NCBI GenBank assembly: GCA_002285055.1
Contig: NQYJ01000004.1
Coordinates: 98,381-162,380 of the forward strand
From: Candidatus Izimoplasma sp. ZiA1
GTDB lineage: Bacteria > Bacillota_I > Bacilli_A > Izemoplasmatales > Izemoplasmataceae
Direction: 5' to 3'
DNA length: 64,000 bases
Positions within the stretch are counted from its first letter, which is position 1. The number at the start of each line of letters is the position of its first letter. The notes below the pieces were generated by a model. It was not told where the DNA came from. It did no database searches and saw only the letters and a list, made by a program, of their open reading frames with translations. The position numbers were made by a program, and so were the translations under genes. Shown here piece after piece: positions 8,015 through 16,803 of the stretch.

Positions 8015-9537
8015 TATGCTTCACTCCTTTTTGAACCAGCCATATATAGTCCTAATTCATTTTCATTTGTTTTTTTAGGATCAAATTCGCCAACAGCTTC
8101 ACCTTCATACATAACAATAATTCTATCACTAACATTTAATACTTCATCTAATTCAAGAGAAATAAGTAAAACTGCTTTACCAGCATCACGTTGAGCGATT
8201 AATTGCTTATGAATATATTCAATAGCTCCAACATCAAGACCACGTGTAGGTTGAACAGCGATTAATAAATCAGTATCACGATCAATTTCTCTAGCAACGA
8301 TTGCTTTTTGTTGATTCCCACCACTCATTGATCTTGCTGATGTAGTTGGGCCTTTACCACTTCTAATATCAAAGTTAGCTATTAATTTTTTAGCATGTTG
8401 TCTAATTTCATCAAATCTCAAGAACCCTCGTTCTTGGAATTTTTCTTCAAAATAAGATTGTAAGATTAAGTTTTCTTCTAAACTATAGTCTAAAACTAAA
8501 CCATGTTTATGTCTATCCTCAGGAATATGACTAACACCAGCATTATTTTTTTCTCTAACACTAAACTTAGTAATGTCGTTACCTTTTAACAAGATGTTAC
8601 CACTAGTAACATGAGTTAAACCTGTAATTGCTTCTACTAATTGTGTTTGTCCATTTCCTTCAATACCAGCAATACATAAAATTTCACCACGTTTTGCCTC
8701 AAAACTAATATCTTTAACAACATCTTTTAAAAGACGATGATTTCTAACCGTAAGATTTTTAACTTCTAAAACAGTATCTTTAGGTTTAGCATCCTCTTTA
8801 TCAACAACGAAGTTAACTTCTCTACCAACCATCATTTCTGCCATTTTTTCTACAGATGTGTTTTCTACTTCAACGGTACCAATGTATTTACCTTTTCGTA
8901 AAACACTACAACGATCAGCAACTTGTTTAATTTCGTTAAGTTTATGAGTGATTAAAATAATCGACTTACCTTCTTTAGTTAAATCTTTCATAATTCCCAT
9001 TAACTCTTCAATTTCTTGAGGAGTTAATACAGCTGTTGGTTCATCAAAAATTAAGATTTCAGCATCACGGTATAACATTTTTAAAATCTCTACACGTTGT
9101 TGCATACCAACACTTATATCTGAAATTAGTGAGCTAGTGTCAACTTTAAGTTTGTATTTGTCACTTAAATCATTAATCTTTTTTACAGCGTCATCGAACT
9201 TCAAAAAACCGAACTTCGTATCTTCGTAACCTAAAACTATGTTTTCAGCTACTGTAAAGTTATGAACAAGTTTAAAATGTTGATGAACCATCCCAATACC
9301 ATGAACATTAGCATCATTCGGATTAGTTATCACAACTTCTTCTCCACGAACTTTTATTGTACCTTCTTCTGGAGTGTATAAACCAAATAACACACTCATT
9401 AAAGTTGATTTTCCTGCACCGTTTTCGCCTAGCAATGCATGGATTTCACCTTTTTTTAATTGAAGAGTTACATTATCGTTTGCTTTAATACCCGGGAATT
9501 CTTTTGTAATATTAAGCATTTCAACAATATATTCCAT
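8014..9537 (-). CDS. Nucleoside ABC transporter ATP-binding protein, double NBD (NupO/YufO-like)
   Basis: A 507-residue protein with two fused nucleotide-binding domains. The first has Walker A GENGAGKST, signature ISVGMQQRVEI and Walker B LIFDEPTAVL. The second has GIEGNGQTQ and signature SMSGGNQQKA, a degenerate second site typical of this subfamily. It energises the nucleoside importer. AGGTGA lies 5 bases before the ATG. It has its own consensus promoter at 9617-9645 and lies behind a terminator that follows the binding-protein gene. Confidence 0.93.
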   Translation of the reverse strand: MEYIVEMLNITKEFPGIKANDNVTLQLKKGEIHALLGENGAGKSTLMSVLFGLYTPEEGTIKVRGEEVVITNPNDANVHGIGMVHQHFKLVHNFTVAENIVLGYEDTKFGFLKFDDAVKKINDLSDKYKLKVDTSSLISDISVGMQQRVEILKMLYRDAEILIFDEPTAVLTPQEIEELMGIMKDLTKEGKSIILITHKLNEIKQVADRCSVLRKGKYIGTVEVENTSVEKMAEMMVGREVNFVVDKEDAKPKDTVLEVKNLTVRNHRLLKDVVKDISFEAKRGEILCIAGIEGNGQTQLVEAITGLTHVTSGNILLKGNDITKFSVREKNNAGVSHIPEDRHKHGLVLDYSLEENLILQSYFEEKFQERGFLRFDEIRQHAKKLIANFDIRSGKGPTTSARSMSGGNQQKAIVAREIDRDTDLLIAVQPTRGLDVGAIEYIHKQLIAQRDAGKAVLLISLELDEVLNVSDRIIVMYEGEAVGEFDPKKTNENELGLYMAGSKRSEA

Positions 9538-9616
9538 AATTTCACCTCATCATTCTTTTATATGGAACTAAAAAAAATACATAAAAAGATATATATAAAT
9601 ATTATATCTTATATTG

Positions 9617-9645
9617 ATTATAATTAAAACTGTTTTTCTAGTCAA
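9617..9645 (-). promoter_or_regulatory. Internal promoter for the transporter ATPase/permease genes
   Basis: TTGACT at 9645-9640, 17-base spacer, TATAAT at 9622-9617 on the minus strand, about 80 bases upstream of the ATPase start. Confidence 0.8.
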
Positions 9646-9654
9646 CTAAAATGG

Positions 9655-9691
9655 ACAAAATAAAGGAGCTATGAATTAATCCTCATAGCTC
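9655..9691 (-). terminator. Terminator/attenuator between binding protein and ATPase genes
   Basis: Nine-bp stem GAGCTATGA / TCATAGCTC with an 8-base loop, followed by CCTTTATTTT on the minus strand. The T-run is interrupted, so partial read-through is likely; it would give more binding protein than transporter. Confidence 0.75.
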
Positions 9692-9718
9692 ACTTTAGTC
9701 TTAATATTTAATTTAAAA

Positions 9719-10969
9719 TTATTGTTTTTTTCCCATGAAGAACATTACTCCAGCACCAGCAGCAGCACCAATTACTACTCCTAAAACACCGAATAATACT
9801 TCATTATTTTTTACTTCTTCAGTTGTATCTTCAGCAGGTGTATATGTACCACCAATTGCATCAGCAGAAGGAGCATCGAAATCCATAAATGATTTAGCTG
9901 CAGCATATTGAGTTGCATCTAATTCAGTAAAGAATGTTACTAATTCTTCATGACTTGCAGGAACTACAACAGTACCATCTACTAATTTAGCATAAATTGC
10001 GTCATAAGCAGCTTGATTGAAAGTTGTAAATCTTGAAGTATCCATAGGTAATGCAACACCATCGTTTACAGCACCTTTAGTTACAGTTGTTCCACCAACA
10101 AATGCGTCATCAACATATAATTGTAAAGCTTGTTTAACTGCTTCACCTAATTGTTTCATAGCAGATGTTAATACAGTAGCAGATTGACCTGATTGATCAA
10201 TATCTACACCAATCATTAATGCGCTATTATCAGAAGCAGCAGCCATAACACTTGCACCAGCTCCACCAGCAGCACTAAAGATTACTTCAGTTCCACTAAC
10301 GTACCATGAAGATGCTAAGTTTTTATGTTCGTCACTAGGACCGAAATCTCCGAAGTATGTATATCTATCACTATTGAAATCTAGTACAATATCCATTTCT
10401 TCAGCAGCATAGTAAGCACCAGCTACAAATCCAACACCGAATTTAACTACTGCAGGTACAGCCATACCACCAGTAAATCCTAATGAAGTATATCCTTCTT
10501 TAACAGCTGCATAACCAGCTAAGAATCCACTTTCATGTTCGTTGAATAAGATAGGCATAGTATTCGCTGCAGTTTCAAATGTAGCGTAATCTGGAGTATG
10601 AGGTACACCATCAATTAAGATAAACTTAACATCAGGATAAGTTGTTTGAGCAGCGTATACACTTGATTCAAATAAGAATCCAGGTGTAACAACTACTTTA
10701 GCCCCACCTTGAACAGCTAAATCAATAGCAGCCAAATATGCATTATCTGAAATTTCAGCAGGTTTGTAATATTTATAAGTTAAACCTTCAGCATCACAAA
10801 ATTCTGTAATACCTTCCCAAGTACCTTGGTTGAATGATTCATCATCGATAGTTCCTGAATCCGTAATCATTGCAATTTCAAAGTCACCATCTGCAGCTAA
10901 AACGTCTGTAGTATTGTTTAAACCAAATACTAATACGAAAGCAGCAATTAAAACTAATAATTTTTTCAT
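9719..10969 (-). CDS. BMP-family nucleoside-binding protein with a C-terminal membrane anchor
   Basis: Extracytoplasmic solute-binding protein (Bmp/PnrA family; Pfam Bmp) of the nucleoside importer, 416 residues. A signal peptide occupies residues 1-~26 with an AXA-type site (DVLA-AD) and no lipobox cysteine. The binding fold follows (IAMITDSGTIDDESFNQGTW, GGAKVVVTPGFLF, FILIDG). The last ~25 residues are a hydrophobic helix (FGVLGVVIGAAAGAGVMFF) ending GKKQ, i.e. a tail anchor replacing the usual lipid anchor. First gene of the transporter operon, with GGAGG 7 bases before the ATG. Confidence 0.9.
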   Translation of the reverse strand: MKKLLVLIAAFVLVFGLNNTTDVLAADGDFEIAMITDSGTIDDESFNQGTWEGITEFCDAEGLTYKYYKPAEISDNAYLAAIDLAVQGGAKVVVTPGFLFESSVYAAQTTYPDVKFILIDGVPHTPDYATFETAANTMPILFNEHESGFLAGYAAVKEGYTSLGFTGGMAVPAVVKFGVGFVAGAYYAAEEMDIVLDFNSDRYTYFGDFGPSDEHKNLASSWYVSGTEVIFSAAGGAGASVMAAASDNSALMIGVDIDQSGQSATVLTSAMKQLGEAVKQALQLYVDDAFVGGTTVTKGAVNDGVALPMDTSRFTTFNQAAYDAIYAKLVDGTVVVPASHEELVTFFTELDATQYAAAKSFMDFDAPSADAIGGTYTPAEDTTEEVKNNEVLFGVLGVVIGAAAGAGVMFFMGKKQ

Positions 10970-11001
10970 TGAAATCCTCCTATTATTTTTATTCTATATT
11001 T

Positions 11002-11030
11002 ATTATAGGTAAAATATGGCTTTTTGTAAA
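11002..11030 (-). promoter_or_regulatory. Promoter of the nucleoside transporter operon
   Basis: TTTACA at 11030-11025, 17-base spacer and consensus TATAAT at 11007-11002 on the minus strand. The leader to the ATG is only ~25 bases, so no riboswitch fits here. Confidence 0.8.
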
Positions 11031-11064
11031 GGCTTTCCTCTATTTTACACTTTAATAACCTTAA

Positions 11065-12738
11065 TTATAATTGTGTATCAATAATAACTGGGATTATAAT
11101 TGGTCTTCTTTTTGTCTCTTTATATAAGAACTTACTAATCCCATCTTTTACATTATCTTTATAAACGCGCCAATCAACATATTTATTTTTAAATATTTTT
11201 TCACTAACACTATAAAATATTTCTTGGACACTTTTAATTAATTCTTCATTTTCCTTCATATAAACAAACCCTCTACTAACAATCTCAGGTTCATTTAACA
11301 CTTTTCTTTTCCTAGCATCAACATTAGCGACAATTAACATAACACCATCTTGAGACAATAATTCTCTATCTCTTAATACAACATCATTTAAATCACCATC
11401 TAAAATTCCATCTACTAAAACATCGCCACTACTAATATTTTTGTTTTGAGAAACAAGCTTTCCATCTTTAAACTCTAAAACTTGTCCGTTATTTAGAATT
11501 GGAACATTAACCTCATCATAACCTAATTGAACAGCTAAATCTCTTAAAGCATATTGATGACGATATTCACCAATTACAGGAACAACAAACTCAGGATCTA
11601 ACATATTTATTAGTAATTTTAAATCTTCACTACTAGCATGAGCTGGTGGTAAAATATCTTTACTAATTTTAATCACATTGGCATCAAAACGATATAATAT
11701 ATCTAAAGTTCTAGCTGCAATCTTTTCAGTACCTGGGATTGGCGGTGTCATTAGGATAACAGTATCTTCTTTATCAATATGAATCAGACGATCTAGTTTT
11801 TTAACCATTCTTTGCAACATATAAAATGGCTCATGACGATCTCCTGTAACTAAAACAACACTATCCTTTAACTCGTTTTTATTCTTATCATCTATAAACT
11901 TTAAATTTACTAATTTTTCCTCTGGGATTTTTAAGTAACCTAAGTTTACTGCTATATCAACGCTACGTTGAGTTTTTCTACCAATTATTGCAATACTTCT
12001 GTTATATTCTAAAGAAATATCAATAATTTTTTGAATTCTAACTAAATCAGTACTAAAGGCACTAACGATAATTCGGCTTTCAGCAGAATAAAAAGCCTGG
12101 TTTAATGCATAATCTAAACCTTCACTACTATGAGAATAACCTACTCTTTCAGCTCCTAAGCTTTCTGTTAATAAACAAAGGATTTTATTATTAGCTATTT
12201 GCGAAAGCTTTTTAAAACTAGTTTGATATACTTTTGATACATTTTGATCAAAATTAAAATCAGGACTATACACAAAAGTTCCATCTACAGTATGAAATGC
12301 CATACCTAAACTCTCAGGGATTGAATGTGTTGTTGAATAAAAATCAACTTTAACATCTTTAAATTTTAAAGTCTCATCAATAGAAACTTTATGGAATGTA
12401 TAATCATCAATTACTAAACCTTGATCCTCCATTGAGTCTTTTAATAAAGCTAAAGTAAAGTAAGAAGCATAGATAGGAACATTGATTTGTTTTAACAATC
12501 TTGGAACTGCTCCAATATGATCTTCATGACCATGACTTAAAAATAACCCCTTTACTTTCTTACTATTTTCCTCAAGATAAGTAAAATCAGGAATAATTGA
12601 ATCTACTCCAAATAATTCTAAACTAGGATATTTTAACCCAGCATCCATTATAAAAATTTGTTCTTCTGTCTCCAAACAGAACATATTTTTTCCGTTTTCA
12701 CCAAGCCCACCAAGGGCATAAAATTTAATATTACTCAT
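11065..12738 (-). CDS. rnj: Ribonuclease J
   Basis: A 557-residue metallo-beta-lactamase/beta-CASP nuclease for 5'-to-3' and endonucleolytic mRNA decay and rRNA maturation. The N-terminus LGGLGENGKNMF and the zinc motif HGHEDHIGA (residues ~74-82) are diagnostic. The beta-CASP part includes SHSSEGL, VTGDRHEP and PPAHASSEDL, followed by the C-terminal RNase J domain. Length matches the family. No hairpin is evident after the stop, so transcripts may run into the nucleoside transporter operon. Only one copy is visible here. Confidence 0.95.
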   Translation of the reverse strand: MSNIKFYALGGLGENGKNMFCLETEEQIFIMDAGLKYPSLELFGVDSIIPDFTYLEENSKKVKGLFLSHGHEDHIGAVPRLLKQINVPIYASYFTLALLKDSMEDQGLVIDDYTFHKVSIDETLKFKDVKVDFYSTTHSIPESLGMAFHTVDGTFVYSPDFNFDQNVSKVYQTSFKKLSQIANNKILCLLTESLGAERVGYSHSSEGLDYALNQAFYSAESRIIVSAFSTDLVRIQKIIDISLEYNRSIAIIGRKTQRSVDIAVNLGYLKIPEEKLVNLKFIDDKNKNELKDSVVLVTGDRHEPFYMLQRMVKKLDRLIHIDKEDTVILMTPPIPGTEKIAARTLDILYRFDANVIKISKDILPPAHASSEDLKLLINMLDPEFVVPVIGEYRHQYALRDLAVQLGYDEVNVPILNNGQVLEFKDGKLVSQNKNISSGDVLVDGILDGDLNDVVLRDRELLSQDGVMLIVANVDARKRKVLNEPEIVSRGFVYMKENEELIKSVQEIFYSVSEKIFKNKYVDWRVYKDNVKDGISKFLYKETKRRPIIIPVIIDTQL

Positions 12739-12886
12739 GTTCGTTCACCTCTTTTAACATCATTAATTATTATATCATACTCTTGCACATAAAAGCGATT
12801 AAGTACGAAAAAAAGAATTATTTTTCATTATAAATTCTAATTAAAAAAACTCTAAATGTGGTATATTTATATTAGGAGTGATGTAT

Positions 12887-13465
12887 ATGATTAAATACCC
12901 AAACAAAAAAGAATCATTCAAAGCACCAAAAATCAGCACAAAAAATAGAGGGATGGGATTTGAAAATGTTATTAATGAGACTAATGAGTATTATCTTAAT
13001 AATAACTTAGCAGTCATTCATAAAAAACCAATTCCAATACAAATAGTTAAAGTTGATTACCCCTCAAGAAGCGCTGCTGTAATTAAGGAAGCATATTATA
13101 AAGTTCCTTCTACTACAGACTATAATGGTTTATATCAATCAAGATATATTGATTTTGAAGCAAAAGAAACAAATAATCTAACATCGTTTCCACTCCAAAA
13201 TATCCATCCTCATCAAATCAAACATTTAGAAGAAATTGACAAACAAGGCGGAATAGCATTTATCCTCGTTTATTTCAAAAAACTTGATCAAGTTTATTAT
13301 TTGAGTATTAGTAAACTTCTAGGTTTTGTTGATAGATCACAAACCGGAAGAAAGAGTATCGCGCTAGATGAGTTTAAACAGTTTGGACATTATATAAAAG
13401 AGGGTTTTAACCCAAGAATTGATTATTTAAAGATTGTTGATAAATATATTAAAGGCTCAAAATAG
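12887..13465 (+). CDS. recU: Holliday junction resolvase RecU
   Basis: A 192-residue structure-specific endonuclease of Gram-positives that resolves recombination intermediates. RSAAVIKEAYYKVPSTTDYN and RYIDFEAKET contain the conserved acidic metal ligands, with NRGMGFENVINETNEYY near the N-terminus. The start is the ATG at 12887 (MIKYPNK, matching Bacillus RecU), 8 bases after AGGAG; earlier ATG/GTG codons at 12881 and 12878 sit in or against the ribosome site. The usual partner gene ponA is absent, as expected for a wall-less cell. Confidence 0.95.
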   Translation: MIKYPNKKESFKAPKISTKNRGMGFENVINETNEYYLNNNLAVIHKKPIPIQIVKVDYPSRSAAVIKEAYYKVPSTTDYNGLYQSRYIDFEAKETNNLTSFPLQNIHPHQIKHLEEIDKQGGIAFILVYFKKLDQVYYLSISKLLGFVDRSQTGRKSIALDEFKQFGHYIKEGFNPRIDYLKIVDKYIKGSK

Positions 13466-13475
13466 AGCCTTTTTA
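13451..13475. terminator. Bidirectional terminator between recU and glgA
   Basis: Stem AAAGGCTC / GAGCCTTT with a 6-base loop followed by Ts. The recU TAG stop (13463-13465) lies at the loop/right-arm junction. The minus-strand glgA ends at 13473. Confidence 0.8.
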
Positions 13476-14882
13476 TTTATTTTCAATTAACTTTCTATAT
13501 AACTTCTCATAACTTATCGCAGAATTATTCCAAGAAAAATCGTTTTTGAGTCCTCTTTTAATTAAACGATTCCATATATCTTTTTGTTTATAAATTTTAA
13601 TTGCCTCGACAATTTTGTTCATTAAATCCTTAGCTGTATAATTATTAAACATAAATCCATCGCCATTTAACGAAAAAAAATCCAATGGTTCAACTGTATC
13701 TTTTAATCCACCAGTATTTCTTACAAGCGGAATTGTACCATATCGATAACTAATCAATTGAGATAAACCACAAGGTTCAAAACGAGAAGGCATTAAAAAG
13801 ATATCACTACCTGCATATATTTTTTTAGCGAGTATTTCATTGTAACCAATAAATACTCCTACACTTTTTGGATATTTATTATGGAGTTCCTCAAAGAATA
13901 GTTCAGTTGAACTATCACCATATCCAAGAAGAATAAAATTAATTTTGTATGTTGTTATTAGTTCTTCTATTATTTCTTTTAAGAGATCAAATCCTTTAAT
14001 ATCATTAATTCTTGAGATAATACTAACAAGAGGTCCTCTTTGTTTTATGATATTGAATTCTTCTAAAAGTTTTTCCTTATTTATACGTTTACCTTTAACA
14101 TAGTTATTCAATGTAAAATTGAAATAAATATCCTCATCAGTTTTAGGATTGTAATAATCATAATCAATACCATTTATGATACCACTAAGTTTGTCTTTTT
14201 TTTGATTTAAAATATTGTTGAGTCCATAACCATATTCAGCACTTAATATTTCAGTTGAATATGTTTTGGATACTGTAGTAACAAAATCAGATAACATAAT
14301 CCCAGTTTTTAAAAAGTTAACTTGATCATTTAGAATAAAGACATCATTAATTTCTTCTTTCAAGTATTCCATTAATTCAATAGGAAAGATTCCTTGAAAA
14401 GTAAGATTATGAATTGTAAATAATGTTTTGATTTTTATATTATTTTTTCTAAGTAAATATGGGACAAAACCACTTTGCCAATCGTTTAGATGGATAATAT
14501 CTGGATAACTATAAAAGTAAGAAAGCGACTTAATAATTGCCTTATTAAAAAAATAATATCTTTCACCATCATCATGATGACCATACAAAGTATCTCGATT
14601 ACCAAAGTAATTATGGTTATCAATAAAATAGATACAAACCCCATCTTTAAAAAGAGAGAAAAGATTTATTTTTTCAACCCTAGATCCAATTTCAATATCA
14701 TAAGATGATATAAGTCTAATATTTTTTTCAACATCTTGCTTAATAATTCCGTGTAGAGGTAAAACTAAAGAAACATCAATATTACGATTTCCTAAGGCTT
14801 TTGGTAATGAACCAAGAACATCAGCTAAACAACCGGTTTTAGCATATGGTATTGCTTCACTTCCTACAAATAATACATTCAT
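13473..14882 (-). CDS. glgA: Glycogen synthase (ADP-glucose type, GT5)
   Basis: A 469-residue GT5 glucosyltransferase. The N-terminal sugar-nucleotide loop reads KTGCLADV where the family has KTGGLADV. HLNDWQ, TIHNLTFQG and the C-terminal FEPCGLSQLISYRYG EX7E motif are present. The start is the ATG at 14882 with AGGTGGTGAT upstream; the GTGs at 14894/14891 are part of that site. No glgC, glgB, glgP or glgD is adjacent, so glycogen genes must be elsewhere or the enzyme works alone. Confidence 0.9.
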   Translation of the reverse strand: MNVLFVGSEAIPYAKTGCLADVLGSLPKALGNRNIDVSLVLPLHGIIKQDVEKNIRLISSYDIEIGSRVEKINLFSLFKDGVCIYFIDNHNYFGNRDTLYGHHDDGERYYFFNKAIIKSLSYFYSYPDIIHLNDWQSGFVPYLLRKNNIKIKTLFTIHNLTFQGIFPIELMEYLKEEINDVFILNDQVNFLKTGIMLSDFVTTVSKTYSTEILSAEYGYGLNNILNQKKDKLSGIINGIDYDYYNPKTDEDIYFNFTLNNYVKGKRINKEKLLEEFNIIKQRGPLVSIISRINDIKGFDLLKEIIEELITTYKINFILLGYGDSSTELFFEELHNKYPKSVGVFIGYNEILAKKIYAGSDIFLMPSRFEPCGLSQLISYRYGTIPLVRNTGGLKDTVEPLDFFSLNGDGFMFNNYTAKDLMNKIVEAIKIYKQKDIWNRLIKRGLKNDFSWNNSAISYEKLYRKLIENK

Positions 14883-14904
14883 AAAAATCACCACCTTAAT
14901 TTTT

Positions 14905-14933
14905 ATTATACATCAATTCTTTAGCAATTTAAA
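14905..14933 (-). promoter_or_regulatory. Probable glgA promoter
   Basis: TTTAAA at 14933-14928, 17-base spacer, TATAAT at 14910-14905 on the minus strand, 22 bases before the glgA start. Confidence 0.6.
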
Positions 14934-14977
14934 GTGGGGTAGTTAGAAGCCTTTAACAAAGCTCTTAACCTAAATTA

Positions 14978-14991
14978 AGATAGCGTTTACA
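14978..14991. promoter_or_regulatory. cre-like (CcpA) box in the divergent glgA / membrane-protein intergenic region
   Basis: AGATAGCGTTTACA matches the cre consensus TGWNANCGNTNWCA at every fixed position except the first. It lies upstream of both divergent promoters, a position compatible with activation or repression. Identification is by consensus only. Confidence 0.4.
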
Positions 14992-15009
14992 AAAAAGAAA
15001 AAATAATTG

Positions 15010-15038
15010 TTGATTATTGGTTATTTTTAAAATATAAT
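15010..15038 (+). promoter_or_regulatory. Promoter of the 15072 membrane protein gene
   Basis: TTGATT at 15010-15015, 17-base spacer, TATAAT at 15033-15038. Confidence 0.8.
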
Positions 15039-15071
15039 TTGTATTGAATTTTATCATTATGGAGGATTATT

Positions 15072-16241
15072 ATGAAAAAGAAACCATATTCGATAGAGAG
15101 TTTTGTGATTGTAGGAATTGCTTTAATTCTTTTCGTTTATTTTAGCTCAGTAATGGGTACTGCAAATTTTTTAAAAACAATTATTCAAACTAGTTTTTAC
15201 TTATTAACTGAAGTTGCATTTTGGATAATGGGTGTTGCTGTATTAACTGGAGCAATGGCAGGGATATTTAGTGAATTTGGGGTAATAGCATTAATTAATA
15301 TTATCTTTGGTCCTGTTGTTAGATGGATTTATAAATTACCTGGTGTAGCGGGTATTGGGGCTTTATCAGCCTATTTATCAGATAATCCTGCTGTTATATC
15401 TTTATATAAAGAAAAAGAATTTAGGAAACGATTTAAAGATTACCAAATTCCAGTACTTTGTAACTTAGGAACAAGCTTTGGAATGGGATTAGTAATTGCT
15501 GTTACATTTTTAGCTCTAGGTAATAAATTTGAAGGAAACTTCTTTCAAGCTGTATTAATTGGAGTTGTTGCTGCTGTTATTGGTAGTGTGGTAAGTGTTA
15601 GATTACTAACACACTATGCTAAAAAACAATATCAAATAGAAAAAGATGATAATCCGATTAAAGTTGTTGAAGGTGATGAGTTTTACCGTGAAACAAGACA
15701 GGGTAGTGTTGTAAATAGATTATTAGAAAGTGCACTTGATGGTGGTAAAAACGGAGTTGATATAGGACTTCAGATTATTCCTGGGATCTTAATAATTTCA
15801 ACATTTGTTATGATGATTACTTATCCAATGCCTGATGGTGGTTATACTGGAGCACATTTAGAAGGTGTGGGGTTATTACCAGCAATTGGAGAACATTTAA
15901 TGTTTATTTTTAAACCTTTATTTGGTTTTACACATCCTGAGGCTATAGCTTTCCCACTTATTAGTTTAGGAAGTGCTGGAGCTGCTGTAGGAATTGTGCC
16001 TGACTTTTTGAGTTCTGGATATGTTAGTGTTAAGGATATTGCTGTATTTACTGCAATAGGTACCACATGGAGTGGTTATTTAAGTACTCATGTTAGTATG
16101 ATGGATGCTTTAAAATCGAGAGCATTAACAACAAAAGCAATTTTCTCTCATACTATTGGTGGTCTTGTTAGTGGGGTAGTCGCAAACTATTTGTATATTT
16201 TGTTAGTACCACTTATAGCTTGGATTTCTGGTTTATTCTAA
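15072..16241 (+). CDS. Multi-pass membrane protein with nucleoside-recognition/Gate-like domain
   Basis: A 389-residue integral membrane protein with about 8-10 hydrophobic segments. It resembles the YjiH / CD0519-type family related to the Gate domain of nucleoside transporters and FeoB (GAMAGIFSEFGVIALINII, LSAYLSDNPAVISLYKEKEF). Substrate and function are not established for the family. GGAGG lies 6 bases before the ATG. Monocistronic, divergent from glgA, with a cre-like box upstream. Given the many nucleoside genes in the window, nucleoside transport is possible but unproven. Confidence 0.6.
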   Translation: MKKKPYSIESFVIVGIALILFVYFSSVMGTANFLKTIIQTSFYLLTEVAFWIMGVAVLTGAMAGIFSEFGVIALINIIFGPVVRWIYKLPGVAGIGALSAYLSDNPAVISLYKEKEFRKRFKDYQIPVLCNLGTSFGMGLVIAVTFLALGNKFEGNFFQAVLIGVVAAVIGSVVSVRLLTHYAKKQYQIEKDDNPIKVVEGDEFYRETRQGSVVNRLLESALDGGKNGVDIGLQIIPGILIISTFVMMITYPMPDGGYTGAHLEGVGLLPAIGEHLMFIFKPLFGFTHPEAIAFPLISLGSAGAAVGIVPDFLSSGYVSVKDIAVFTAIGTTWSGYLSTHVSMMDALKSRALTTKAIFSHTIGGLVSGVVANYLYILLVPLIAWISGLF

Positions 16242-16267
16242 AAAAAAAGGACATTTGTCCTTTTTTA
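16235..16267. terminator. Bidirectional terminator
   Basis: GGACA / TGTCC core extended by A/T tracts (AAAAAAGGACA ... TGTCCTTTTTT). It separates the membrane protein gene and the convergent small membrane protein gene. Confidence 0.8.
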
Positions 16268-16270
16268 TTT

Positions 16271-16606
16271 TTAATAAATACTACGAAGTCCAAAAATAAT
16301 TAAAGCAACCCACACAATAAATAACATAATAGGTGATAAAACTCCAGTAATTATTGTTTTAGTAAGATTAAAGGGTCTTTCTTCAATTTTGCCTTTGATA
16401 TTCTTAATAATATATATAATAATCATAATAATCGAGTACGCAAAACTAAATAAATAGAAAAAGAATAGAATTGCAAAGAAGTTAGCTAGTAACTGATCAT
16501 TATTATCAAAGATATATAAACCGAAGAAAGTTAAAACTATAGATAATAATACTATCCCTATAAAGATTTTAAAAAAGAGATTCTGATATTTATCATAATT
16601 GTTCAT
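16271..16606 (-). CDS. Small three-helix membrane protein, unknown function
   Basis: A 111-residue protein I do not recognise. Hydrophobic segments lie at about residues 14-34, 45-70 and 84-107, with a basic loop (NIKGKIEERPFNLTK) between the last two. The ATG at 16606 is chosen because AGGAGCGTGAT lies directly upstream; the in-frame ATG at 16681 lacks a ribosome site. It stands alone between two terminators. Confidence 0.6.
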   Translation of the reverse strand: MNNYDKYQNLFFKIFIGIVLLSIVLTFFGLYIFDNNDQLLANFFAILFFFYLFSFAYSIIMIIIYIIKNIKGKIEERPFNLTKTIITGVLSPIMLFIVWVALIIFGLRSIY

Positions 16607-16776
16607 AGTATCACGCTCCTTACTTATAATGTACTCTTTTTTACTGATCTTTTTCCATTGTTTTGCGTTATTATTGTCCATTAGAGATAAGTGTAATAGT
16701 TGACTATGTCAGTAATCATATATTAATTAACACCTTTAATTGGTTTTTAAAAAACTTTTTATTTAATTGACCGAAT

Positions 16777-16803
16777 AAAAAAAGCAGATTTCTCTGCTTT
16801 TTT
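16777..16803 (-). terminator. Terminator of the pyrimidine nucleoside phosphorylase gene
   Basis: AGCAGA / TCTGCT core extended by A/T tracts, 4-base loop, then seven Ts on the minus strand. Confidence 0.85.

Noticed and set aside
9538..9616. Repeat-like TATATA tracts upstream of the transporter ATPase gene
   Set aside because: Simple AT-rich leader sequence between the promoter and the ribosome site, without a repeat unit or stable fold.
10970..11064. Riboswitch upstream of the nucleoside transporter operon
   Set aside because: The predicted leader is only ~25 bases, too short for an aptamer.
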